In this document: one piece after another, positions 23,331 through 31,200 of the stretch | Position numbering within the stretch: the stretch's first letter is position 1 | Layout: each line of letters starts with the position of its first letter | IMG/VR virus record: IMGVR_UViG_3300030333_002795 | Location: 1-51,430 of that record | DNA from: a virus | Strand: one strand, 5' to 3' | Length of the DNA: 51,430 nucleotides | Translations under genes and position numbers: made by a program | The notes under the pieces: model-generated | The model's database searches: none | Told to the model about the DNA's origin: nothing | Seen by the model: the letters and a program-made list of their open reading frames with translations, nothing else

Positions 23331-23660
23331 ATGAAGTCAGCAAAAGAAGCAATACGTCTTAAAAGTTTACAAATGGTGGGCTGTAGGTCTAGGGAGAGTG
23401 ATCCTGAGACATCAAAGATAGCAGCAGAGTCTCACAAGCCAAAGTCTAACACAAACGCCTTCAAGGTCTTGGAGACCGTGGAGTCAAGTGACGAGTATCT
23501 GACTGGCGGGGAGATAGCAGTCCGATGCGGTCTCGAGCACATTGAGGCAGCAAGAAGACTGAGTGACTTGTGCAAGGCAGGATTAATTACTAAACAAGAA
23601 GTAAGAAAATGTAGCGTCAAGGGAACTAAGATGTTGACATGGGGAGCAGGTCTGCAATGA
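23331..23660 (+). CDS. Winged-helix small protein
   Basis: 109 residues from the ATG at 23331, with AAGGAG seven bases upstream. After a basic N-terminal stretch that includes ESDPETSKIAAESHK, the C-terminal part (VLETVESSDEYLTGGEIAVRCGLEHIEAARRLSDLCKAGLI) is a winged-helix pattern: helix, turn, recognition helix with AARRLSDL, then a KxTKMLTW wing. Phage relatives with a 'DPxTSxxAA' phrase and this winged helix are common. It overlaps the YdaU-like gene by four bases, suggesting a role in regulation of replication. Confidence 0.6.
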   Translation: MKSAKEAIRLKSLQMVGCRSRESDPETSKIAAESHKPKSNTNAFKVLETVESSDEYLTGGEIAVRCGLEHIEAARRLSDLCKAGLITKQEVRKCSVKGTKMLTWGAGLQ

Positions 23661-24343
23661 GCGATGTTTCTACATGGATGCCTTTATATGGCGGTGATTT
23701 TCTTGTTGCTACGATTGGATGGCCCGCAGACGCTGTTGGTCATTACATAAAGATACTACTGCTTCAGTGGGACAGGGGTGGACTCCCTAAAGACATATCT
23801 GAATGGGAGTCCCTGTCGCCTGGTGTAAGTCAGCACGAGTCGTTGCTGTTGCCAAAGTTCCCAATAGGGGCAGATGGCAAGAGATACAACCACAGACTTG
23901 AAGATGAAAAGCACAAGGCAGTTAAACTGCGTACTCAAAGAGCAGAGGCAGGAAGGAAGGGCGCAGCAAAGCGATGGGAGAACGACAATGTCCTACCACC
24001 AAAGACTGCTGTCTCTACACCCTCATCAATACACCGAGGTTCTAAGGAGGCAAACTTGGCTTGGGAGTTTGTTCCCACCCTTAGAAAAACTGGAAAGCGT
24101 AAGTTCTTAAATCTCTGGGAAACACTTGTGCTGCGTCAGGGTCTTGATCACGAAAAGGTAATTAAGTCGTTTGAAGACTACTACAACTCGCCAAAAGGTA
24201 AAGGTGAGTACGCACGTGGACCGATACGTTTATTGGAGGAAGCCGTTTGGGAGGACGACCCTAAGAGTTGGGGGGAAAACAACACGGAAAGCATAAGTCA
24301 CTTAGACGCTATATATGCGGAGCAACAAAATGGAGAATTATAA
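23657..24343 (+). CDS. YdaU/DUF1376-like replication protein
   Basis: 228 residues from the ATG at 23657, which overlaps the preceding stop by four bases. It starts MPLYGGDFLVATIGWPADAVGHYIKILLLQWDRGGLPKDISE, close to the DUF1376 (YdaU) phrase 'yP.y.gD.l..t..l...e.GaY..Ll...w..ggl..d'. A basic helix (AEAGRKGAAKRWEN) and a second globular part (about residues 130-220) follow. YdaU-type proteins lie in phage replication operons and are often treated as primosome or initiation factors. The gene ends TAA, whose last base is the A of the ATG of the overlapping +1 frame at 24343. Confidence 0.7.
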   Translation: MSDVSTWMPLYGGDFLVATIGWPADAVGHYIKILLLQWDRGGLPKDISEWESLSPGVSQHESLLLPKFPIGADGKRYNHRLEDEKHKAVKLRTQRAEAGRKGAAKRWENDNVLPPKTAVSTPSSIHRGSKEANLAWEFVPTLRKTGKRKFLNLWETLVLRQGLDHEKVIKSFEDYYNSPKGKGEYARGPIRLLEEAVWEDDPKSWGENNTESISHLDAIYAEQQNGEL

Positions 24344-24986
24344 TGTGGATACTACCCAAATCAATCATGTCTCACTATGTGCAGGATATGGAGGAATCGA
24401 CCTCGGAATTAGAAGAGTTCTGCCAACAGTGCGAACAATCGCTTTTGTGGAGATCGAAGCCTTCTGTGCAGCGAACTTGGTTGAAAAGATGCAAGACGGT
24501 TTTCTGGATGAAGCACCTATCTGGACAAACCTTAAAACCTTCCCAGGAAAAGATTTTCTCGGTCGAGTGGACATCCTCAGCGGAGGTTTTCCTTGCCAAC
24601 CGTTCAGCTCAGCAGGACTCAGAAAAGGTACTGAAGATTCTAGACACCTGTGGCCATTTATCGAAGAAATTATTTCCGACTGCGAACCAAGACTCCTCTT
24701 CTTCGAGAATGTCTCAGGGATTGTTTCATCAAAACTTGCAGGAGAGCCAGACACATCGGTTCTCAAACATGTCTTGGAGCGAATGGAAGAAATGGGTTAC
24801 AGAGCAGAAGCAGGACTATTCAGTGCGGAAGAATGCGGCTATCCACATAGGCGACAGCGAGTCTTTATCGCAGGTGTTCGCAACACCAACAACAACTGCA
24901 AATCAACTGTCACCATCCATGATGAAACACCCAGACTGTCGGAACATAGTGGGGAGTTGGCCAACACCAATGGCATCGGACACTGA
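24330..24986 (+). CDS. Cytosine-C5 DNA methyltransferase, N-terminal part (motifs I-VIII)
   Basis: 218 residues. I chose the ATG at 24330 for its GGAG ribosome-binding site at 24319; 24315 is also possible. It carries motif I VSLCAGYGGIDLG (14-26), motif IV GGFPCQPFS with the catalytic Cys89, motif VI FENVSG (125-130) and motif VIII HRRQRVFI (173-180). The frame then stops at 24984. Motifs IX-X, needed for target recognition and fold closure, are missing here and reappear in the same frame at 25275-25970 after about 250 bases of stops. A second, fully open frame covers the whole region. The gene either needs a frameshift or read-through to be whole, or encodes the larger subunit of a split enzyme. 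The target is probably a short C-containing sequence; GGCC is worth testing. Confidence 0.75.
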   Translation: MENYNVDTTQINHVSLCAGYGGIDLGIRRVLPTVRTIAFVEIEAFCAANLVEKMQDGFLDEAPIWTNLKTFPGKDFLGRVDILSGGFPCQPFSSAGLRKGTEDSRHLWPFIEEIISDCEPRLLFFENVSGIVSSKLAGEPDTSVLKHVLERMEEMGYRAEAGLFSAEECGYPHRRQRVFIAGVRNTNNNCKSTVTIHDETPRLSEHSGELANTNGIGH

Positions 24987-25902
24987 AGGAGGCGTAGTCT
25001 ACGATGTACAACTTAGTAACGGATGTTTTTACAGAGTTAACAAGAAGGGTGAGCGTTGGAGCGTCAAGTTAAGAGACGCTGTTAATTGGCCAACGCCATC
25101 GGTTCACCATGTTGTAATGGGGAACAACGAAGAGCCGATAGAGAATTACGAAAAGCGTGTAAAAGATTATGAAGATGGAAAGACAAAGGGCAAGCCAGGC
25201 AAGAGTTTAGGCGTAGCGGTAAGAATGAATAACTGGCCAACGCCAGATGCAACAAATGTAGGAGACGGTGTACCATGGGAAAAGACAAAGAAACAACTAG
25301 ACGAGAGAAGGGCGAGGGTAAAAGAGGATGTGAAGAAGGGCAAGACCAAGCAGGGCAGCGGGAGGTCTCCCAACCTTGCGATGACGGTGCAGAAGCCAGA
25401 GAACTGGGCGACACCACAAGCAAGCGATCACATAGAGGGAGCGAGGACGGATGTGAACAGCAACCAGAAATGTTTGGGTCGAGACCTGAATCAACTAGAG
25501 AACTGGGCGACACCAAACACGATGGATCATCTGCCAGCGGGAATAAGTCAGTCGTACAAGGAAAGTGTGGGCGAGAGTCCATTGAGGGGCAGAAAGAAAT
25601 CATCGAACCTGAGAGAGCAAGTGAATTGGCCAACTCCTCTTGCGAGGGACTACAGGGGAGCGTTACCCCCGAATCAACTGACGAGGAAGGATGGGAAGAG
25701 CAGGATGGACCAACTGCCCAATGCTGTTGCCCATACCCCGCAAGACCAGGCGAACCACAAAGATGGTGGGAAGCCCCAAGAACAATCTCAAAAGACGAAA
25801 CAAGTATTATCACCCCTGTGGGTTGCCCAGATTATGGGGTTGAACCCTCTATGGTGCTTAATCAGAGAACCGAATCACTCAGAGCACTCGGAAACGGAGT
25901 AG
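24343..25902 (+). CDS. Long +1-frame ORF overlapping the methyltransferase gene (WPTP-repeat protein)
   Basis: 519 residues in the +1 frame, open throughout. The start ATG at 24343 overlaps the YdaU-like stop by one base (TAATG), with GGAG upstream, which is a good coupled start. The first ~210 residues (MWILPKSIMSHY, LLWRSKPS, LSGQTLKPSQEKIF) lie over the methyltransferase part; the rest has six W(P/A)TP units at 24956-25630 (GSWPTPMASD, NWPTPSVHH, NWPTPDATN, NWATPQASD, NWATPNTMD, NWPTPLARD) and a C-terminal LSPLWVAQIMGLNPLW. The C-terminal phrase resembles 'LNPxWVExLMGFPxGW' seen near the end of some Dcm-type enzymes. I recall phage proteins of this general kind. It may be a real second product, or the frame into which the methyltransferase is recoded; I cannot tell which. 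Confidence 0.45.
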   Translation: MWILPKSIMSHYVQDMEESTSELEEFCQQCEQSLLWRSKPSVQRTWLKRCKTVFWMKHLSGQTLKPSQEKIFSVEWTSSAEVFLANRSAQQDSEKVLKILDTCGHLSKKLFPTANQDSSSSRMSQGLFHQNLQESQTHRFSNMSWSEWKKWVTEQKQDYSVRKNAAIHIGDSESLSQVFATPTTTANQLSPSMMKHPDCRNIVGSWPTPMASDTEGGVVYDVQLSNGCFYRVNKKGERWSVKLRDAVNWPTPSVHHVVMGNNEEPIENYEKRVKDYEDGKTKGKPGKSLGVAVRMNNWPTPDATNVGDGVPWEKTKKQLDERRARVKEDVKKGKTKQGSGRSPNLAMTVQKPENWATPQASDHIEGARTDVNSNQKCLGRDLNQLENWATPNTMDHLPAGISQSYKESVGESPLRGRKKSSNLREQVNWPTPLARDYRGALPPNQLTRKDGKSRMDQLPNAVAHTPQDQANHKDGGKPQEQSQKTKQVLSPLWVAQIMGLNPLWCLIREPNHSEHSETE

Positions 25903-25970
25903 TGCCCTCAACCGCAGAGAGAGCCTTTATTATTCTTATGGGCAGATTAGGAGCGCAGCATGACAAATGA
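25275..25970 (+). CDS. Methyltransferase C-terminal part (motifs IX/X region), frame 0
   Basis: 231 residues from the ATG at 25275, with a weak GGAG ten bases upstream. It is in the same frame as the N-terminal part but separated by several stops between 24984 and 25237. Its last 36 residues carry RTESLRALGNGVVPSTAERAF, the motif X phrase (ALGNxVVPxxA) that closes the methyltransferase fold; upstream is the hydrophilic variable part with ELGDT, ELGDTKHDGSS and ELANSS units, the usual filler between motif VIII and the target-recognition part of phage C5 enzymes. It may be a separate small subunit, the 3' end of a recoded gene, or a decaying remnant. The following gene overlaps it by 11 bases. 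Confidence 0.5.
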   Translation: MGKDKETTRREKGEGKRGCEEGQDQAGQREVSQPCDDGAEARELGDTTSKRSHRGSEDGCEQQPEMFGSRPESTRELGDTKHDGSSASGNKSVVQGKCGRESIEGQKEIIEPERASELANSSCEGLQGSVTPESTDEEGWEEQDGPTAQCCCPYPARPGEPQRWWEAPRTISKDETSIITPVGCPDYGVEPSMVLNQRTESLRALGNGVVPSTAERAFIILMGRLGAQHDK

Positions 25971-26430
25971 TGAATATAGAACGTTTTGGGAAAGACTACT
26001 CGGTAGATACCCAAACTTTGCACCGACAATGGAGCAAACAAAAGATTGGCAAAGGGAACTACAGACAAAAGACTTTCACTTGGTAGAAGCAGCAGTTGCT
26101 ACAGTTGTTAGCAAGTATTCTTCTGAAATACCCAAGTTGCCTTGGATTTTAGACAACTACAGGAAGATTAAGGAGCAAAGGGCTAGGGATAAAGTTAGCA
26201 ACCAAGTACCTATTGCCCAAGAGCAAGACCTAGAGTACGAGAAGATTAAACAAGAGAAGGCGAAAAATCTAGAACAACTAAAGCGAACTCCTCTAGAAAC
26301 ACTTAAAGAGGAAGTTGTGAAAGCTGTTAATAGATATCCACACCACTTGTCTATGCCAACTAGCAAAGAGGTAGAAGATTGGTCACCATGGTTGAGGGCG
26401 GTCGTGTACTGCAGCATCTATGGGAGATAA
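25960..26430 (+). CDS. Helicase-loader/replication-accessory-like protein
   Basis: 156 residues with an ATG at 25960. It begins MTNDEYRTFWERLLGRYPNFAPTMEQTKDWQRELQTKDF, then a helix with AVATVVSKYSSEIPKLPWILDNYRKIKEQR and a charged linker; the C-terminus has PTSKEVEDW...WLRAVVYCSIYGR. The phrase with T(x)EQTxDWxRxL, VxxxVxxYSSxIPKLPWILxxYR and a charged tail is what I associate with small replication factors and helicase-loader-like proteins in phage operons, next to RusA and YdaU genes. No Walker motif is present, so it is not an ATPase. The function is inferred. Confidence 0.5.
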   Translation: MTNDEYRTFWERLLGRYPNFAPTMEQTKDWQRELQTKDFHLVEAAVATVVSKYSSEIPKLPWILDNYRKIKEQRARDKVSNQVPIAQEQDLEYEKIKQEKAKNLEQLKRTPLETLKEEVVKAVNRYPHHLSMPTSKEVEDWSPWLRAVVYCSIYGR

Positions 26431-26794
26431 AATAGTCATAGTTACAAAAATACCTTCCGCTGCTTTGTCCGCTAACAGTCGAAAACACTGGAGAGTTAAA
26501 CACAAAGCCTCTAAATCTATCAAGGAATCTACGGCTAAAATTGTTGAAAGAGAAATAGAAATACAGAAACCAAAAGGCCTACGGTGGCATGCTATTGTGC
26601 TTGAGGCAATTTATTATCATCATGTCAACAGACGTAGAGACCCTGACAATTTAGTTGCCTTACTGAAATATCCAATAGATGGTTTAGTTCTTGGAGGTCT
26701 ACTTTTAGACGATGACTTAATTACCTTGAAACCTGTCGTTAAAAGAATAGACAAGGAAAACCCAAGACTTGAGTTGCATATAGAACCTCATTAG
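26420..26794 (+). CDS. RusA-like Holliday-junction resolvase
   Basis: 124 residues. Pattern: NSRKHWRVKHKASK near the start, then RRRDPDNLVALLKYPIDGLVLGGLLLDDDLI. The D-x-DN pair (Asp74, Asp76, Asn77), Lys83 and the acidic cluster at 97-99 are the RusA active-site residues that bind the metal and cleave four-way junctions. It overlaps the preceding gene by 11 bases and closes the recombination operon; the next gene, on the opposite strand, starts 70 bases further on. Length is normal for RusA. Confidence 0.85.
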   Translation: MGDKIVIVTKIPSAALSANSRKHWRVKHKASKSIKESTAKIVEREIEIQKPKGLRWHAIVLEAIYYHHVNRRRDPDNLVALLKYPIDGLVLGGLLLDDDLITLKPVVKRIDKENPRLELHIEPH

Positions 26795-26864
26795 CAAACT
26801 GCTACATACACCACATCATAAATTACATAGAACCTATCCCAAAACAGTTGGTTAAATGTGACTA
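26795..26864. other. Convergent gap between early operon and minus-strand accessory genes
   Basis: 70 bases where the plus-strand RusA gene and the minus-strand PEP-CTERM-like gene end facing each other. It is AT-rich. The only inverted repeat I see is a weak 4-bp one (CCAA/TTGG), so no clear terminator is present for either strand. Confidence 0.5.
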
Positions 26865-27248
26865 TCATCTTCTTCTCCTTGTTGGCATTAGAAGCGGCAA
26901 GCCGAAGACCGCAATTGCACTTGGTGATGGAAGTACAGAGACTCCCCAATACCCTATTGAATCATCAGTATTGTACTTCAATTGCTCATCCGTCATACCG
27001 ATAGAGTTGTCTATAGATTGTTTAACTTTGTCATACGCTTGGAAGTATTCAACAATTTTGTCAATTGTCTCCTTGCCCATGAGCGTACCCCCCACAGCAA
27101 TAGCAATGGTTGCAGCCATTAACTTTTTTTTCAAAAGGTTTATCTCGTTTGATTTACGCTTGCTGTTCTCTTGACACTTCTTTAATTCAGACTCAGCGTT
27201 CTTCTTGTGGCAATCGCAATTGCATGAATTATTCATTTGTTTCAACAC
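26865..27248 (-). CDS. Cys-rich membrane protein with PEP-CTERM-like C-terminal tail
   Basis: 127 residues (ATG at 27248; Met5 at 27236 is an alternative). The start has CNCDCHKK (a C-C-C-H cluster), then a highly charged coiled coil, one hydrophobic segment (about 43-57) and a polar, Asp/Tyr-rich part. The last 21 residues are PSPS (107-110), a hydrophobic stretch (111-121) and RRRR (124-127). That order - Pro-containing motif, membrane stretch, Arg cluster at the very C-terminus - is the PEP-CTERM tail recognised by exosortase/archaeosortase-like systems. The phage seems to borrow a host envelope-sorting signal. The frame overlaps the preceding gene by 20 bases. Function unknown. Confidence 0.65.
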   Translation of the reverse strand: MLKQMNNSCNCDCHKKNAESELKKCQENSKRKSNEINLLKKKLMAATIAIAVGGTLMGKETIDKIVEYFQAYDKVKQSIDNSIGMTDEQLKYNTDDSIGYWGVSVLPSPSAIAVFGLPLLMPTRRRR

Positions 27249-27486
27249 CTATACTAGCAACAGGTTCAATTATAGTTATTACAGACCTTGGTATGCAATT
27301 GACATCTCCTATTTGCCCATCGTCTCCAAGAGAACTTGCAATTGTAATTTGATCATCTTTTGTATCTACGAGCCAACCAACTGTTTCAATAACGGCAGGC
27401 TGAAGAGTTTTTAAATCTTCAGCAAACATCCATGTTTCTGTAGGTCTAATGATATCCTTCCAAACAACTCTTACCATTTTGTACAT
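27229..27486 (-). CDS. Small hypothetical phage protein
   Basis: 85 residues with ATG at 27486 (AGGGGTG upstream; Met4 at 27477 also possible). It starts MYKMVRVVWKDI...ETWM and then has an alternating beta-like pattern with GWLVDTKDDQITIASSLGDDGQIGDVNCIPRSVI. Short proteins beginning with VVWKDI and having 'GxLVxxxxDxIxIA' are common in phage accessory regions, and I recognise the style but not a function. It lies 9 bases after the metallophosphoesterase gene and overlaps the PEP-CTERM-like gene by 20 bases, so the three form a small co-transcribed unit. Confidence 0.5.
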   Translation of the reverse strand: MYKMVRVVWKDIIRPTETWMFAEDLKTLQPAVIETVGWLVDTKDDQITIASSLGDDGQIGDVNCIPRSVITIIEPVASIGVETNE

Positions 27487-27495
27487 GATTCACCC

Positions 27496-28284
27496 CTAAT
27501 CTAGATCATACAAGACTGCGTCCCAAGACCTACCTTCTTTCCACCCAGTTAACGCTGCTTCCGCAACAACACAACCTCGACCCCAATCAGCAGTCGATTT
27601 ACGTTCCATGTACATAGGCATTTCGTCAAACGCTGTGTTACCAACATTGCAAACATGCCAAGGTAATTTAATTCTAGTTGACTTTCGCACTTGAGTTATA
27701 TCAAGCGGTCTGTGTGTGTGACCTCGAACTAACAGTCTATGTGCGTACCCTCCCGCTAACATAGCCATTTGTATCCCTTCGTTTTGGTCTGAGTTTGCCC
27801 CACAACTAAACCCATGGTAAAAAATCAATGGCCCAACCTCATACAAGCAATCACGGTTATTTCGGTAAGGCAGTTGTTTCCACGCCCTAAACTCGTCAGA
27901 AACATGTGGCACTTTGTTCCAATCTACAAGGTCTCTTAAGTCAGCAGGTATCCTTTTAGGGTTTCTTTGTTTAATGTTGTCATCGTGGTTACCCAAGCAC
28001 CAAACAAGTTTGCAATCTCTTGGCAAAACAAGTCTGATTTCTTTTAGCACCTTGGCTGCTTCATGGTACTCATCAAGCAAAGTGTGCCCTGGATGATCTG
28101 TAGAATCATGAACGCTAGCAGCTTGTGCATCTAGCAAATCGCCACAGTGGACAAAGTGAGTTAAAGGTTTTTCATCATTAACCGTGGCTAACAATTGCAA
28201 CAACGTTTCCATGCAATGTTCATTTTGAAAAGGAACATGTGTGCAACTTATTGCTGCTACCCTTGCTGTCTTACCCCTTGGCAT
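27496..28284 (-). CDS. Calcineurin-like metallophosphoesterase
   Basis: 262 residues. It has the metallophosphoesterase motifs HCGDLLD (Asp49), CLGNHDD (Asn99, His100), YHG with His157 and RGHTHRP (188-193). The first motif reads SCTH (Cys14-Thr-His16) where the canonical site has Asp-x-His, so the metal-binding aspartate is replaced by cysteine; the histidine is kept. Activity may be altered or use a different metal arrangement. It directly follows the giant protein gene with three bases between, so they are probably co-transcribed, and it may process nucleotides or RNA during infection. I cannot name the substrate. Confidence 0.85.
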   Translation of the reverse strand: MPRGKTARVAAISCTHVPFQNEHCMETLLQLLATVNDEKPLTHFVHCGDLLDAQAASVHDSTDHPGHTLLDEYHEAAKVLKEIRLVLPRDCKLVWCLGNHDDNIKQRNPKRIPADLRDLVDWNKVPHVSDEFRAWKQLPYRNNRDCLYEVGPLIFYHGFSCGANSDQNEGIQMAMLAGGYAHRLLVRGHTHRPLDITQVRKSTRIKLPWHVCNVGNTAFDEMPMYMERKSTADWGRGCVVAEAALTGWKEGRSWDAVLYDLD

Positions 28285-28287
28285 ATA

Positions 28288-31200
28288 CTAGTCTTCCTCT
28301 ATAGACTTGTAGTAATCTCGGATAGTTTCCCAAGCCCATGTTTCTTCTTCAGTCAACTCACGGAGTCTTCTGATTTTTCTAACTGCCTTCTCAGTCTCTT
28401 CTAGTTGTGGGTTAGCAAGACCAGATATTTTTCTACCAAGTCTTTGTGGGGCTACAGTTGGATCACCAACTACTTGCCTGCCAGTTTCTGTCAACCTTTG
28501 AAGAGCGTCAAATATAACATCAGGGTCTACCTCTTCTTTTTCTGTCTCAGAATACAACCTTGCTATTTGTCTAAATGAATCTTCAGTTGGGTCTGCCCAA
28601 AGTTGTGGCAAGCCAACTTCATACCCACGACCTATTGACAAGAGCCAAGAGATGGCAATGCCAGGATAACCAAGTTTACTTAAAGACTCTTCTAAAAGTT
28701 TCCACTTTGCTGCTTCTTCGGTGGAGATTTTCTGAGCCTCTTCAACGAAGTATTGCATTTGCTCTTCAATGCTACCTTCGACATCGGGTTCATCGTCAGC
28801 AAACATTCTAGCAACCAAGGACATCATAGTGCCCCATCCCAAAGACCAACCAGCACCACCTATCACTACCGAATTTATAGCACCAGAAAGTTTCCTTGCC
28901 TTCTGTTTAGCATTTCCGTACCGAATGGCTCTCCATATTGTGTTACCTGTAGTGGCGGGGTCGCTAGAGAACGGAAACCAAAGTCTAGTCCTAGTACCAG
29001 TAGATGCGTCATTAGCATCGGTGACTGTGGCATCCAGTGCCGAGGATGTGTTCTGAGTAGTCCTTATAACACGCTCAGTTTCCTTCCCTGCCATTTCAAT
29101 CAACTTTCTGCCCGAAACCCCCATTCTTTCCAACTTGCTCTTACAGGCAACATATGCGACTGTAGCGACTATGTTGTCAAAATACTGTAGAGCATGGACA
29201 TTGTCGGGTGCACTCTGAAGAATACGCCAAGCCTCTTTACCCAATCTCATCGTCTCGGCCATGTTTCCTTCAGAAGTTGCCTTACTAATTAAAGCCAGCG
29301 TCTTAAGCATTTGCTCCATAGACTTGACGAACTTGTCTTTGTCGGCAATCTTTGTCCCACGCTGCTCTTCAGACTGCAACTGCCTTCGCATTGCACCTGA
29401 GTTGGCTCGTGCCCACAAGTATCCATTTTGGTGTGCCTCTTCAATTATTGTCTGCATGTCTTGCAATGAAAGCATACCTATCAACACTTGGCTTATTGGA
29501 AGTTCTATAGTGAGGTTTGCCAAACCGCCAAATAAAACCCGACCATATGTCCCTGGGTTTAATGTTAGGTAGGCACTACCTAGTGATCCACTGACAGTTT
29601 CTCCAAGTCCACCTTTTGTAATACGCCTAGTCATTCCAGAGCCATGCATGATTCTGTTTGACAGTGCTTTTTGGAACTCTGCACCTAGGTGTTTGTTAAT
29701 CGCTTCTCTAACGTCAGGGTGTTCTATGATTGCCACGGCATCTCTAACTGGAATAGCCATGTGTGTTAGTTTTAACGATGCATCTGCGTTGTTGATAAAG
29801 TCTTCAACAAAGCCACCTAGGATAACTTCGCCACCGCCTTCAGTTCTCTCTTTAGTAAACCCTGCCATGTCTAAGAAGTTCTTAGTCATTGCACTCAATT
29901 CTAAGTTCATCTCTTTAGTTTGAACAGAAACTTGTCTAGACCTAGGCTCATAACCCTCTACAAACTTTGGCTCATATCCATGGATGTAATAAAACGATGC
30001 AAACGCTTGAGGTCTAAGCACGGTCTCTCTGTACTCTTTAGCACTGTCGATAAAGTTTCGGAGAGAAGCAGGCAGTTTGCTCAAAGCACGACTTACCTCT
30101 TCTCGTGTAACACCTTTTATGGATTCAGCCATTCTGCCATCGTGTAGTTTAAGTCCCACACCCTCACGAACAACTTCTCCCATTGAATTAACTTCATCAA
30201 CTACTCGGTCTATTGTTTCTTGATCAAAGGCATACAACTTCATAAGTTGGTCAAGAGTTATTTCAATCTCTGAACCGCCAAGAACCACATTAAACACTTC
30301 TGTAGAAACACTGATTCCAGATATACCAGTTGCATCAACAAGATTGTCTAGGTCTTTGTAGCCTGCATCTTTGGCAAGGTTTTCTAAAAGGGTAAATGTT
30401 TCTTTAAGACCAAGCATTGCTGCTGATTCTGCATCACATAATGCGTGGTGTAAAACTTCAGCAACTTCATTTACATCATCTGGACTTTCAGCTTTTGACA
30501 TCAAATCTGAAATCAAAGTCAGTGTCTGTTTAGAGCCAAACCAAGTGCTACCAATTCTTGAAGGTCTATCTTTAAACTCATCACCAGGTCTTGGTTTCAT
30601 TTTAGATAACGCAAGAATAATTTTAGACGAGGTGCTTGCTAGTCTTTCGGCTCTTTCCCCTCTTGCTGTTCTCCAATCTTCCTTAGCCAACTTAACAAGC
30701 GACTTAGCCTCATTCATGGCTTCAGCAATCACACGTGCTTTAGTCACTAAATCAGTAACAGATAGTACGTTTTGCTTAAACATTCTCTTTGTGCCTGGTT
30801 GATACGCAGTTGTTTCAGCAACATTAAGAAGAGGTTCTAACTCTTTAGTCCTAGTGTCATGTGACATTTTCATTTTACGAAGACGCTTTGCTTGTTTACG
30901 CATAGCTCTGACAGATTCTCTGTACTCGTTTTCAGACGCTATTCGCACAACTAACTCTGCTATTTCTTGCAACCTGTGAAGAGTTTTGGCTCGAGCTAGC
31001 CTTGTAGCAAGACGACCTCTCAATCTTTGAGGTAGGGCATTTACTAGTTTAATAGCCTGCTCTCTAACTTCCTCTCTATTTGCTGCTGCTAACTTAAGTC
31101 TTTCAATCCTGTTCTCTAGTTGTTCTCGCAGTTTAGCAAGGCGTTCTCGACCTCTGGCTTTTTCTAACTCTCTTGCTTCACGCTTTGCTTCTTGCAACTC

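Noticed and set aside
25082-25813. A 243-residue open frame on the minus strand across the methyltransferase locus
   Set aside because: It is Ser/Leu/Pro/Cys-rich, with no start context or recognisable motif, and mirrors the purine-rich plus-strand coding region. It is best explained as a shadow.
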